Below, piece by piece: positions 54,288-64,000 of a stretch of DNA of 64,000 nucleotides (its first letter is position 1; the number at the start of each line of letters is the position of its first letter). Origin of the DNA: Piliocolobus tephrosceles. Lineage: Eukaryota > Chordata > Mammalia > Primates > Cercopithecidae. Location of the stretch: positions 8,105,959-8,169,958 of the forward strand of contig NC_045449.1 of the NCBI RefSeq assembly GCF_002776525.5, in the 5' to 3' direction. The position numbers were made by a program, and so were the translations under genes. The notes under the pieces are model-generated. The model did not search any database, was not told the DNA's origin, and worked only from the letters and a program-made list of their open reading frames with translations.

Positions 54288-54608
54288 TTTTATTTATTTA
54301 TGTATTTATTTATTTATTTATTTTTTTGAGACGAGTCTTGCTCTGTCGCCTGGGCTGGAGTGCAGTGGCTGGATCTCAGCTCACTGCAAGCTCCGCCTCC
54401 CAGGTTTACGCCATTCTCCTGCCTCAGCCTCCCGAGTACCTGGGACTACAGGCGCCCGCCACCTCGCCCAGCTAGCTTTTTGTATTTTTTAGTAGAGACG
54501 GGGTTTCACCGTGTTAGCCAGGATGGTCTCGAACTCCTGACCTCGTGATCCACCCGTCTCGGCCTCCCAAAGTGCTGGGATTACAGGTTTGAGCCACCGC
54601 GCCTGGCC
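54288..54608 (-). mobile_element. AluY, monkey-type, antisense, perfect target duplicate
   Basis: ACAAGCAGGTTTTC at 54274-54287 and 54609-54622; (TTTA)n head. Confidence 0.94.
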
Positions 54609-54888
54609 ACAAGCAGGTTTTCAAAGGCAAAAATGGGGGACAGGGAGTGGGCTGATACAAAGTTATGAATTCTCATTGGTTTAAAGGAACCTCATTGATT
54701 AGTGATTGGCTATATACTGTTAAGCTATAGGGGGTGGGTTATAGTATCCAGTGTGGCATTACTAGGTTAATTCATAGCTACTTATGGCAATAGCAAGCCA
54801 GTGCAAGCAGTTCAAGAGATGAACACATAGCTCAAAGGGGGTAATCGGATGTCACTGTTGTCTCATTTTAATTCCTCTCTGGCCCTGA

Positions 54889-55147
54889 TTTTTTTTTTTT
54901 TTTTTGGTCACAAAGTTTGGCTTTGTCCCCCAGCCCAGAGTGCAGTGGCACGATCTTGGTTCACTGCAGCCTCGACCTCCTGGGCTCAAGCGATCCTCCT
55001 GCCTCAGCTTCCTGAGTAGCTGGGACCACCGACAGTAGTCACCACACCCGACTGATTTCTGTATTTTTTGTAGAGACGGCGTTTCGCCATGTTGCCCAGG
55101 CTGGTCTGGAACTCCTGGGCTCAAGCGATCCTCTCCATGGGCCTGAT
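54889..55147 (-). mobile_element. Old Alu J, antisense
   Basis: T20 head, GGTCACAAAGTTTGGC, left arm stops at AAGCGATCCTCTCC; GGCCTGAT flanks both sides. Confidence 0.85.
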
Positions 55148-55539
55148 AATTTTAAAGGGCTTGCCTTCCTCGGATAAAAAGTTTTTCTTTTCCTACAAGA
55201 TAAGGCAGAAAGTAAAGGGCACGGGCCTCTCTTTGCACTGGCCTTCTGTGGGTTCCGGGTCAACATCTTTGTGGCCGACATCGCAGATAAGCGGGGGTGG
55301 GGGTTGCAACCACGCCCACAAGCAACAGAGGAAAGAGAGGAGCCTCGCCCTCTTTCCCCCACGCCCCGGTCCCCCAAGCCTGCTCACTAGCTCTCTCCTC
55401 CTCCTTCCACCCGCAAGGAACCCTCCAGCCCACTTCCTGTGATCCTTTCCGGAGCCCTTCAGCCTGGCTTGCTCTCTGGCCATCTCGGAAAGCTTCTCTT
55501 TCCTCCCTCCATACTCCATACTCTGTTCAGCTACAGAGG

Positions 55540-56430
55540 TAACTGCAGGCTCAGGTTCTCCAGAGTGGCCAGCCCACCAGCCCACCGTCCCGGTGCAGCA
55601 GTGCCTCGCCAGCGACAGTTCCACCGCGAGCCTGGCGGGTTCCAGACCCAGCTTCCCAGCACGTCCTCTCCAAGCCATGGTCTCACCACCTTCCAGCAGC
55701 CTCGGCGACACCAAGGGGAGCAGAGCGTTGGAGCTCCTCGAAGACCCCCCGACTCTAGCGGGGCTCCGCTCATCCTCTGGGGCGTGGCCACGCCCAGCTT
55801 TGGGCCCCGCCCCTAGCCCCGCCCCCGCCCCTCCTGCAGGGGCTGCCCCTGGCTCTCTGCGGGAGACCAGGACTCAGTGCGTGAGCTCAGCGCGGCCGTA
55901 GGGCTTCCTTCAGTGGGGTCTCAGCAAGTCTTCTGGCAGGGCTCTGGAGTCTCCTGGCCTGGTGTGTCTTCTGGTTCTCAGGGCTCGTCTCCCACGCGGG
56001 GCGGAGTGTGGGAGTGGGCTGCTCCCACGGAAGAATCCTGGGGAAGTTGAGGCACTGACTCCCGCTGTCCAGAACACTGCCCGACGCCCCCCTCAGCGCG
56101 CCACTCCTCCTTCCCACCCACCCGCAGAACTCTCGAGGTCGCAACGGCTGTCACCAGGTCCCAGGGCCTGCGTTCAGCTGCTTGATCCGACTAGGGTTGG
56201 CTTCGGACCCGAGTGGGTCAGCTCCGTGCCCGATGGAGTTTTTCAAGCTGGTGCCTGCACGTGCCCCCGCCGCAGGGCATGGAGCCGTGGGCTGCGCCCA
56301 AACTTCCCCACAACCACTGCTGACCGAAGCCTCTCCCACTCCGTCCACCGTTAGAAACCTGAAGCTGCCCTCTGAGAAAGCGCTGGGGTTGAATCCAGAC
56401 TTTTTGGGAACCTTAAAAATAAAGAATACA
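55540..56430. promoter_or_regulatory. Orphan CpG- and GC-box-rich island
   Basis: GC-rich, CpG-rich block with clustered GC boxes (CCCCGCCCC at 55806, CCCCGCCCCCGCCCC at 55817-55831). A plus-strand ATG in good context at 55677 opens a 74-codon ORF to 55901. AATAAA lies at 56417-56422. No gene that I recognise explains it. It may be the promoter or a single exon of an unannotated transcript. Confidence 0.5.
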
Positions 56431-56469
56431 AAATACTAACTAAAAATTGGATTTCAAAGTGACCCTGAG

Positions 56470-56776
56470 TTTTTTTTTTTTTTTTTTTTTTTGAGACAGA
56501 GTCACACACTATCGCCCAGTCTAGAGTGCAGTGGCCTGGCGTGATCTCGGCTTACCGCAACCTTCGCCTGCTGCGTTCAAGGGATTCTCCTGCCTCAGTC
56601 TCTCGACTAGCTGGGACTACGGGCGTGCACCACAATACTCGGCGAATTTTTTGTATTTTTAGTAGAGACGGGGCTTCATCATATTGGCCAGGCTGGTTTT
56701 GAACTTCTGACCTCGTGATCTGCCCCCTCTTGGCTTCCGAAAGTGCTGGGATTACAGGCGAGGCACTGCGCCAAAT
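56470..56776 (-). mobile_element. Alu, antisense
   Basis: T24 head, GAGACAGAGTCACACAC, ends GAGGCACTGCGCC. Confidence 0.9.
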
Positions 56777-57144
56777 TACTCTTCCTTGATTTAAGACAAC
56801 CCTTGGTTACCCTGATTGGGTCGAAATGGGTGTGTGTCCCAATTTGGACCAAAGAGTTCAGAGACAGTTAATTCCAGACCCACCCAAGAGCCACTTGAAT
56901 GAGCCATTCTCTTTCCCTGGGCATTGTGGTGTGAGGATATAAGGTCTGGATCAGTGGCTGCCATTTTAGTGCAGTGAGAGGCAGCTTGGAGTTGCTGGGG
57001 AGGCAGCTGGATTACAGCCTGATGAAGGAGCCAACACCACAAAACTGGAAATGGAGAGACAAGGAAAAAGCCAGATCCTTGTTATCATCACTTGAGTTCC
57101 AGGATCAAGTCTCATCTGAAGCTTATATCTTGATTTTTCAGTTA
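56777..57144. other. Old repeat-like sequence, unassigned, no gene
   Basis: Continues after the Alu pile at 57777 (CCTAACTGATTCAGATAATC), in the manner of an old LTR or DNA element. Confidence 0.35.
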
Positions 57145-57776
57145 TTTTTGTTTGTTTGTTTGAGACAGGGTCTCTCTCTGTTGCCCAGGCTGGAATGAAG
57201 TGGCATGATCTCGGCTCACTGCAACCCTCTGCCTCCTGGGTTCAAGCTATTCTCGGCCAGGTGCGGTCGCTCAAGCCTGTAATCCCAGCACTTTGGGAGG
57301 CCGAGACGGGCGGATCACAAGGTCAGGAGATCGAGACCATCCTGGCTAATACGGTGAAACCCCGTCTCTACTAAAGAATACAAAAAAAAAAAAAAAAAAA
57401 AAAAAATTAGCCGGGCTATTCTTCTCATGCTTCAGCCTCTCTAGTAGCTGGGACTACAGGCATGTGCCACCATGCCTAGCTTTTTTTTTTTTTTTTTTAG
57501 AGGGAGTCACACTCTGTCGCCCAGGCTGGAGTGCAACAGCGAGATCTTGGCTGACTGCAACCTCCGCCTCGTGGGTTCAAGTGATTCTGTTGTCTCAGCC
57601 TCCTGAGTAGCTGGGATTGCAGGCACCTGCGATCATACCCGGTTAATTTTTATATTTTTAGTAGAGACGAAGTTTCATGTTGGCCAGGCTGGTCTCGAAC
57701 TCCTGACCTCAGGCGATCTGCCCGCCTCAGCCTCACAAAGTGCTGGGATTATAGGCATGAGCCACTGAGACCAGCC
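57145..57776. mobile_element. Three-Alu nested pile
   Basis: Antisense Alu from 57145, cut at 57253 by a sense AluY left arm with A29 (57254-57408). The antisense copy resumes to 57480, then a second full antisense Alu runs to 57776. TTGATTTTTCAGTT (57131) and TTGATTTTCAGTT (57777) flank the whole pile. Confidence 0.87.
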
Positions 57777-57789
57777 TTGATTTTCAGTT

Positions 57790-58126
57790 CTATAGGTCAT
57801 TAAATTCCCTTTATCCCTTAAACCACTTTGAATCTCCTTTCTTTTATTAGCTACAGAATCCTAACTGATTCAGATAATCCACAATACCATTGTACTCTTA
57901 GCTATTCCAGAGAGGCCATTTATCTCACTGTCGGCTCTTCCTCTCCTGTCTGCCTTCCTGTTCAGACTCTGTGGATCATGCAATGAATTCCCAAATGGTA
58001 GGATGCAAATCTGAGGTGGGCAGGTCCACTTCAAGTCTGCCTGCTTGTTACAATATGTAATTTTGCCAAAGTTGCTTCAATTTGGTCCTCATCATGGCTT
58101 GCCATTTTATTTAAGACAAGACCAGA
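57790..58126. other. Intergenic, no gene
   Basis: Old repeat remnant then unassigned sequence. Confidence 0.4.
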
Positions 58127-58424
58127 CAGGGCGCGGTGGCTCATGCCTGTAATCCCAGCACTTTGGGAGGCTGAGGCGGATGGATCACTTGAGGTCAGGA
58201 GTTCGAGACCAGCCTGACCAATATGGTGAAACCCCATCTCTACTAAAAATACAAAAATTAGCTGTGTGTGGTGGCACATGCCTGCAATCCCAGCTACTTG
58301 GGAGGCTGAGGCAGGAGAATCGCTTGAACCCAGAGGGCGGAGTTTGCAGTGAGGCAAGATTGCACCATTGCACTCCAGCCTGGGCAACAAGAGTGAACCC
58401 CTGTCTAAAAAAAAAAAAAAAAAG
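58127..58424 (+). mobile_element. Alu, sense
   Basis: AAGACAAGACCAGA before and AAAGACTAGATTGG after form a diverged target duplicate. Confidence 0.91.
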
Positions 58425-58857
58425 ACTAGATTGGGCATTTAGAACGTCAGAGTGAAAAAGCAAGCTGCAATTACAGTGCTTCATTTTGTGAAATACTAAA
58501 TACCGCCATTATCCTGCTGAAAGAAAAGCTGTGTTAATGATTTTTGATTTTGTCTTTGTGAGAGTAAAATCATGACAGATTGACATGGACAATTCTAAGG
58601 GGGAAAAAATAAAATAAAAGAATACCAGAGTGAAAATACAGAATGGTGCATGTTGGTTTCATTCTCTCAGAAGAAACTGAGGCACAAAGACATTAAGTAT
58701 TTCAGGTTCACAGAGCTAGCAATTGGCAGAGATAGCATTTGCATCTGACAGTCTCACTCGAGAATTCTGGATATATTCAAAGTGTTCTGGAAACAGCATA
58801 TATATGGTGATCCATGGGGGCGAGAAATAAATATTTAGCAACATTCCATATTTTTAA
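58425..58857. other. Intergenic with MIR at about 58660-58775 (minus)
   Basis: GAAACTGAGGCACAAAGACA and CACAGAGCTAGCAATTGGCA are the reversed MIR core. No gene. Confidence 0.65.
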
Positions 58858-59157
58858 TCTTTTTATTTTGAGACAGCATCTTGCTCTGTTGCCCAGGCTG
58901 GCTGGCGTGCAGTGGCATGATCTCGGCTCACTGCAACCTTCGCCTCCTGGGTTCAAGTGATTCTCCTGCCTCAGCTTCCTGAGTAGCTGGGATTACAGGC
59001 ATGTGCCACCATGCCTGGCTAATTTTTGTATTTTTAGAAGAGACGGGGTTTCACCATATTGGTTAGGTTGGTCTTGAACTCCTGACCTCAGGTGATCTGC
59101 CCACCTCAGCCTCCCAAAGTGCTGGGATTACAGGCGTTAGCCACCACGCCCGGCCCC
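58858..59157 (-). mobile_element. Alu, antisense
   Basis: CCATATTTTTAATC and CCATATTTCTACTC flank it. Confidence 0.91.
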
Positions 59158-59244
59158 ATATTTCTACTCTTATCATGCCCTTTATAAAATATGTTATTAT
59201 AAATGTTTAAAGTTATTAGTGTAGTAGTACTTATTTATGATTAA

Positions 59245-59345
59245 TTGATAACATATATATGTGTGTATATATATGCATCTACATATCATTATATATGTGC
59301 ATACACATACACACAGATATATTCACACATACATATATGTGGGTT
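59245..59345. repeat. Degenerate (TA)n/(TG)n/(CA)n tract
   Basis: ATATATATGTGTGTATATAT followed by CA- and TA-rich mirror-like sequence. Confidence 0.85.
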
Positions 59346-59607
59346 TCACAAAGTATTAGTTAAGTGACTCTAATACTTCGAATATAATATTCAAAGCATT
59401 ATTTGAATGTAGATTCTGAAATAATACTTTGAGAATCAGCAGGGTCGGGCGGGGTCAGTGGGCAGAGGAGTGGGGATTACCCCAGAATGAAAGGAATTTC
59501 TCATAGACTCAGAGTTCAGCCTCATAGTTTCACCACTGACTTTGCACTTGACTTCAATTACAAAGTCCCAGGGAATAACTCTAGAAGGATCTAGCTTGGG
59601 TCAATCT
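59346..59607. other. Intergenic, no gene
   Basis: AT-rich unassigned sequence. Confidence 0.35.
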
Positions 59608-59904
59608 TTTTTTTTTTTTTTTGAGATGGATCTCGCTCTGTTGCCCAGGCTGGAGTGCAGTGGTGAAATCTCAGCTCACTGCAACCTCTGCCTCTTGGGT
59701 TCAAGCGATTCTCCTGCCTCATCCTCCCAAGTAGCTGGGAGGACAGGCGTGCGCCATCATGCCTAGCTAATTATTGTATTTTTAGTAGAGATGGGGTTTC
59801 ACCATGTTGGTCAGGCTGGTCTCGAACTCCTGACCTCAGGTGATCTGCCCGCCTTGGCCTACAAAAGTGCTGAGATTACAGGTGTGAACCACTGTGCGCC
59901 TGGC
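59608..59904 (-). mobile_element. Alu, antisense
   Basis: TTGGGTCAATC and TTGGCTCAATC flank it. Confidence 0.91.
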
Positions 59905-60103
59905 CTTGGCTCAATCATTTTGAGTTTGGGTCACGTGTTCACCACTTTGCAGCCCCCACTGGAACCACAGCGATGAGTTTTTAGGCATCAACCAATAGGA
60001 GACAAGCATATGTAGATCACAATAGTACCATTATCACTGGTAAAGATGTTTGTAAATGTGGCTTTATTTTTTCTGGTTAAATTGGCTTTTTAATAATTCA
60101 CTC

Positions 60104-60392
60104 TTGCTGGGCGCTGTGACTCCCGCCTGCAATCCCAGCACTTTGGGAGGCCGAGGAGGGAGGTCAGGAGTTCGAGATCAGCCCGATCAACGTGGAGAAA
60201 CCCTAGCTCTACTACAAGTACAAAATTAGCTGGACGTGGTGGCGCATGCCTGTAATCCCAGCTACTCGGGAAGCTGAGGCAGGATAATCTCTTGAACTCG
60301 GGAGGCGGAGGTTGTGGGGAGCCGAGATCACCCCATTGCCCTCCAACCTGGGCAACAGAGCAAAACTCCATCTCGGAAAAAAAAAAAAAAAT
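60104..60392 (+). mobile_element. Alu, sense, short internal deletion
   Basis: AATTCACTCTTG before and AATTCACCCTTG after; lacks CGGATCACGA in the left arm. Confidence 0.91.
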
Positions 60393-60539
60393 TCACCCTT
60401 GATCGCCTAGTCCTGGGGAGTTTTACTGTGTGACCAAGAGCAGACAGGAACACATGCCCGTCACAGGTGAGCAGGTTGCCAAAAGAGAACCCAGATGAAG
60501 TTGAACTACCACACATCCCTTCATCCCAAACCCACTGTG

Positions 60540-60930
60540 TTAATTATTTGTCCCAGTAATGACATAGCTGCATTTCTTCCTCTGGGAACATGGTGGGCTC
60601 CCTCTTTGAGTAAAGTGCAGGCATGTGACTTGCTTTAGCCGGTTACATGTCATTAGTTGTGACGTGTATCACCTCCAGCTGGGAGCTTTAAGAGCCTGTG
60701 CTTGATTGGCTGCACAAACTCTTTTTCCATTTGACATGGTAACAGTTAGTGGTCCAGGTGGTACCTGCTTCATTATCCTATGCTCCGGAGTGAGGACGAC
60801 ATGGAGAGGAGCCCTGAGACAACAAACAGTGACATGGAGTTTGAGCAACAAAGAAATCTTTGCTGTTTTAAGCAACTGAGATTTTGCAGTTGCTTGTTAC
60901 CACAGCATAACCTTGCCTATCCTGACTGCT
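60540..60930 (+). mobile_element. MaLR-type (MLT1-like) solo LTR
   Basis: GTGACTTGCTTTAGCC-type start and the tail TGCTGTTTTAAGCAACTGAG, TTGCTTGTTACCACAGCATA, ACCTTGCCTATCCTGACTG match the conserved end of mammalian MaLR LTRs. The subfamily is a guess. Confidence 0.55.
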
Positions 60931-61630
60931 GCATTCACCAATCAGATAAGGTGCTCCATCTTCTTTGGAGGAGGAATGAAGAAGAAATAGGGAGAGAAGT
61001 TAGGGGTTTTCACCTATCTACCTGGACATATGAATGGGAAATAAATGCTTCTTCCTAATACATATTATTAAAATGAGGATGGAGGAGTACTTCCCAAAAG
61101 GAAAAATGGATCAGTCAGGATTATAAGCAGCAGAATACGACTTTGATGATGTTTGTAGAAAATGGAGTTTGCGGACAGGATATTGGATAGTCACCAAGTC
61201 TCCAGGAAAGCTGGAGAATCAAGCCTATAGAACAGGCAGGAGTGTGGGAGGTTAACACAGCCCAAGCTACCACCAAAAGCACTCCACAGAACTGGTCTGT
61301 CAAGCACGCACGGTAGATTCACACGACCTTCAACCCCCGTCACTGGGTGTCCTGGTCAGCATGACAACAAAGCCCACTGTGCCAGGAATGCCCACAACAG
61401 ATGCTGCTGCTTATACCGCTGACAGTGCTACTCCTGGCCCGGCTGCTGTCACCACTGTAAAATAGACTCTCCTCTGTCCCTGCTTTGTGTCACTGGCTCC
61501 CAAGTTTAAGTACAGGGACACTGTGTCTGTTTGGTTGATCCTAGGTCATGTAATTAGATCAATAGTTGGGAAAGTGAACCTTTGGCTTGTTTAACTTCTA
61601 CAGCTGAACCTGGGCTGTCTCCAGACTACG
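60931..61630. other. Intergenic, no gene recognised
   Basis: GGATCAGTCAGGATTATAAG suggests another old retroelement; otherwise unassigned. Confidence 0.35.
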
Positions 61631-61927
61631 GTTTTTTTTTTTTTTTTTGACCAAGTCTTGTTCTGTTACCCAGGTTGAAGGGCAGTGGTGCGATCTTGGC
61701 TCACTGCAACCTCTGCCTCTCGGGTTCAAGCAATCCTCCTGCCTCAGTCTCCCAAGAAGCTGGGATTACAGGTGCATGCCATCATGCCCAGCTGATTTTT
61801 GTATTTTTAGTAGAGACAGGGTTTTGCTATGTTGGTCAGGGTGGTCTCAAACTCCTGCCTCAAGCAATCCATCTGCCTCAGCCTTCCAAAGTGCTGGGGT
61901 TACAGGCATGAGCCACCGCACCTGGCC
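61631..61927 (-). mobile_element. Alu, antisense
   Basis: T18 head, GACCAAGTCTTGTTCTG, ends CCACCGCACCTGGCC. Confidence 0.91.
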
Positions 61928-62389
61928 ACGACCATGTAGATTAATATAGATCGAATGTGCTTGGGAATTGTAGGGACAATTGTAGAGATAGGTAAATTCA
62001 ATGGTCGGGGTTAGGGAAGCCCTCATCCAGAGGATGGTATGTGAGCTCAGCCTTGAAGGATGGTTCCCTCACATGGAGTTCTCACTCCATAGGATGCTTA
62101 CTGGGTAACCCACCCAACCTTCTTCCTGAAGACTCCATCCCACCCAGGGATGGATTCCCAGGAGCCATATTCTGCTACTTGGCTCTCACCTCTCCCCAAG
62201 GCTGATTGGTTGTCTAAGAGTCTACAACTTCTCCAAGCTGGGCCAATCAGTGTCCATCCCTAGACCACTGGAAATTTGGGATCTGCATTAAGAAATGTTC
62301 CTTGTAGTCTAGGCTGTTTGAACAGAACACATGTAAAAATTTAGGAGTAGCAGAGAAGAATGAAACAGAGGCGTCATAGGTTAGAAATT
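61928..62389. other. Intergenic, no gene
   Basis: L2-like scrap (GAGCTCAGCCTTGAAGGATG) and unassigned DNA. Confidence 0.4.
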
Positions 62390-62698
62390 GTTTTCTGTTG
62401 TTGTTTTTGAGACGGAGTTTCACTCTTGTCACTCAGGCTGGAGTGCAATGGTACAATCTTGGCTTACTACAACCTCTGCCTCCTGGGTCCAAGTGAGTCT
62501 CCTGCTTCAGCCTCCCGAGTAGCTGGAACTACAGGCGTGAGCCACCACCCCTGGATATTTTTTTGTTTTTTTATTTTTAGTATAGATGGAGTTTTACCAT
62601 GTTGTCCAGGCTGGTCTCCAACTCCTGACCTCAGGCGACCTGCTCGCCTCGGCCTCCCAAAGTGCTGGGATTACAGGTGTGAGCCATCGAGACTGGCC
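62390..62698 (-). mobile_element. Alu, antisense
   Basis: AGAAATTG flanks both ends (62383 and 62700). Confidence 0.91.
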
Positions 62699-63030
62699 TG
62701 AGAAATTGAGAGAGAGTTCATTTACTGCTTCCAATTTCTGTCTGAGGCTGGCTTGTTTCCCCCTACATGTTATAGGTAAAAACTTTTCCACCCTTTACAG
62801 AAGATTTAATCTTAAACCACAAACTTAGATGTGCAAGACATTACATAATGTTCATTTCTTATGTTCAAATTAATTTCTGAAGTAGAACCTTTATTCCACC
62901 ATGGTTGTAATGGAAAACAAAATATACTTGCTCCCTATCCCCTGTTACTAGGGCTTGAGCATGATATCTCAGAGTGTTCCCCCAGAGTCCTGGTCAGCTG
63001 TCTTCCCAGATTATAGTGATATATCCATTG
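62699..63030. other. Intergenic, no gene
   Basis: Unassigned. Confidence 0.35.
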
Positions 63031-63310
63031 TCTTTTTTTTTTGAGACGGAGCTTCACTCTCATTGCCCACACTGGAGTGCAGTGGCGCAATCTTGGCCTC
63101 CCGGTTTCAAGCGATTCTCTTGCTTCAGCCTCCCGAGTAGCTGGGATTACAGGTGCCCACCACCGTGCCTGGCTAATTTTTTGTAGTTTTAGTAGAGACG
63201 GGGTTTCATCATGTTGGCCAGGCTGGTCTTGAACTCCTTACCTCAGGTGATCCATCTGCCTTGGCCTCCCAAAGTGCTGGGATTACAGGTGTCAGCCACC
63301 ACACCTGGTC
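63031..63310 (-). mobile_element. Alu, antisense, short deletion in right arm
   Basis: T-rich head; AATCTTGGCCTCCCGG lacks CTCACTGCAACCTCTG. Confidence 0.9.
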
Positions 63311-63604
63311 ATGAGGTCTCTTTGGATCTAGTGGCTCTCAGCTGCTTCCGTATCATGTTTGGGCCATGAGAAGACTATTTTGGGAAGCTGCCCAAGTTCC
63401 TGTATGCCTAGATGCCCTGTAGTCATCATTTCCTAGTGTTGGTGGCCTCCCTGATGGTGCTGCAAGGGTCAAGTCCGTGTCTGTCTCTGTCCTCTCCACT
63501 ACTCTGGGGCATTCTTTTCATGCTGGCGGAGATCCCCACTCCTCTGACCACTGTCCACCTACCCTACTCTGCTGATTTTCCAGGATGTTTTGAATATATC
63601 CGAG

Positions 63605-63700
63605 TGAGACTGGCCAGTTCAAATGCTGGCTCTGTGACTTAGAGCAAATGACTTAGCCTCTGTGTGCCTCAGTTTTCTTCTGCTGAAAAACGCTGATAAT
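63605..63700 (+). mobile_element. MIR
   Basis: TTCAAATGCTGGCTCTGTGA, GCCTCTGTGTGCCTCAG. Confidence 0.8.
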
Positions 63701-63701
63701 A

Positions 63702-64000
63702 GGCCAGGCGTGGTGGCTCACGCCTGTAATCCCAGCACTGTGGGAGGAGGCCGAGGTAGATGGATCACGAGGTCAGGAGATCGAGACCATCCTGGCGATA
63801 TGGTGAAACCCCGTTTCTACTAAAAATACAAAAAATTAGCTGGGCATGGTCGTGGGCGCCTGTAGTCCCAGCTACTTGGGAGGCTGAGGCAGGAGAATGG
63901 TGTGAACCCAGGAGGTGGAGTTTGCAGTGAACTGAGATTGTGCCACTGCACTGCAGCCTGGGCGACAGAGTGAGACTCTGTCTCAAAAAAACCAAAACCA
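63702..64000 (+). mobile_element. AluY-like, sense, runs to the window end
   Basis: GGCCAGGCGTGGTGGCTCACG to an A tail that reaches the last base; the element may continue by a few bases. Confidence 0.91.

Larger units (their letters stand above)
53560..54888. mobile_element. LTR-like old sequence broken by three Alus
   Basis: CAAAGAGTTTACTTGAGCCC, GGGCTTTGTTACAAGCAGG and CATTGGTTTAAAGGAACCTC read as one old retroviral-type LTR split at 53624 and 54288. Family unassigned. Confidence 0.35.

Noticed and set aside
1..64000. tRNA genes, which are clustered elsewhere in human 17p13.1
   Set aside because: I found no paired A-box and B-box with a cloverleaf; GGTTCAA hits belong to Alus and MIRs.
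1..64000. CRISPR arrays, insertion sequences, operons, phage genes
   Set aside because: Repeats are Alu, MIR, L1/L2 and microsatellites; the genes have vertebrate introns.
50840..64000. ODF4, expected next in human order
   Set aside because: I saw no exon of it here; it probably lies beyond the window.

Overview
This is a primate nuclear genome window, almost certainly from an Old World monkey. The genes are typical vertebrate exon/intron genes, about 80 Alu elements fill the non-coding DNA, and several of the youngest Alus (for example 5254-5553, 51255-51553, 54288-54608) carry a AluY variant pattern (GGCTCAAGCCTG, GCCGAGACGGGCGG, GAGCTGAGATCCGGCC) that I associate with cercopithecoid AluY subfamilies. 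The gene order PFAS - RANGRF - SLC25A35 - ARHGEF15 matches human chromosome 17p13.1. No prokaryotic, plasmid, phage or CRISPR feature is present.

Layout: 45-2121 holds the last six coding exons of PFAS (+), the glutaminase end of a purine-synthesis enzyme, followed by its 3' flank with an Alu and a 160-bp tandem duplication. A processed RPS13 pseudogene (-) lies at 3979-4521. From 5.2 to 20.3 kb there is an Alu-dominated intergenic region with older L2 and LTR-like remnants and no gene that I recognise. RANGRF (+, five coding exons, 186 aa) occupies 20695-21840 and is arranged tail to tail with SLC25A35 (-, five coding exons, 300 aa) at 22392-26369, whose CpG-rich, CCAAT-rich promoter region is near 26.6-27.3 kb. 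From 27.5 to 38 kb come Alus, old L1 pieces, a 5'-truncated RPS24 pseudogene, duplicated unassigned repeat DNA and a 400-base run of N. ARHGEF15 (+, 15 coding exons, 841 aa) occupies 39950-49143 with a 3' UTR running to about 50.65 kb. From there to 64 kb is repeat-rich intergenic DNA with one CpG- and GC-box-rich island (55.54-56.43 kb) not explained by any gene I know.

The four protein genes are neighbours rather than a pathway: PFAS makes FGAM in de novo purine synthesis, RANGRF binds Ran and helps Nav1.5 reach the surface, SLC25A35 is an orphan mitochondrial carrier, and ARHGEF15 is a RhoA exchange factor of vascular and neuronal cells. All splice sites I placed are GT-AG, and summed exon lengths give 186, 300 and 841 codons for the three complete genes. 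I found no convincing undescribed biological system. The most interesting unexplained items are the orphan CpG island, a divergent small ORF in the SLC25A35 promoter, a CCAAT-phased 31-bp repeat in the ARHGEF15 3' UTR, and several local duplications.
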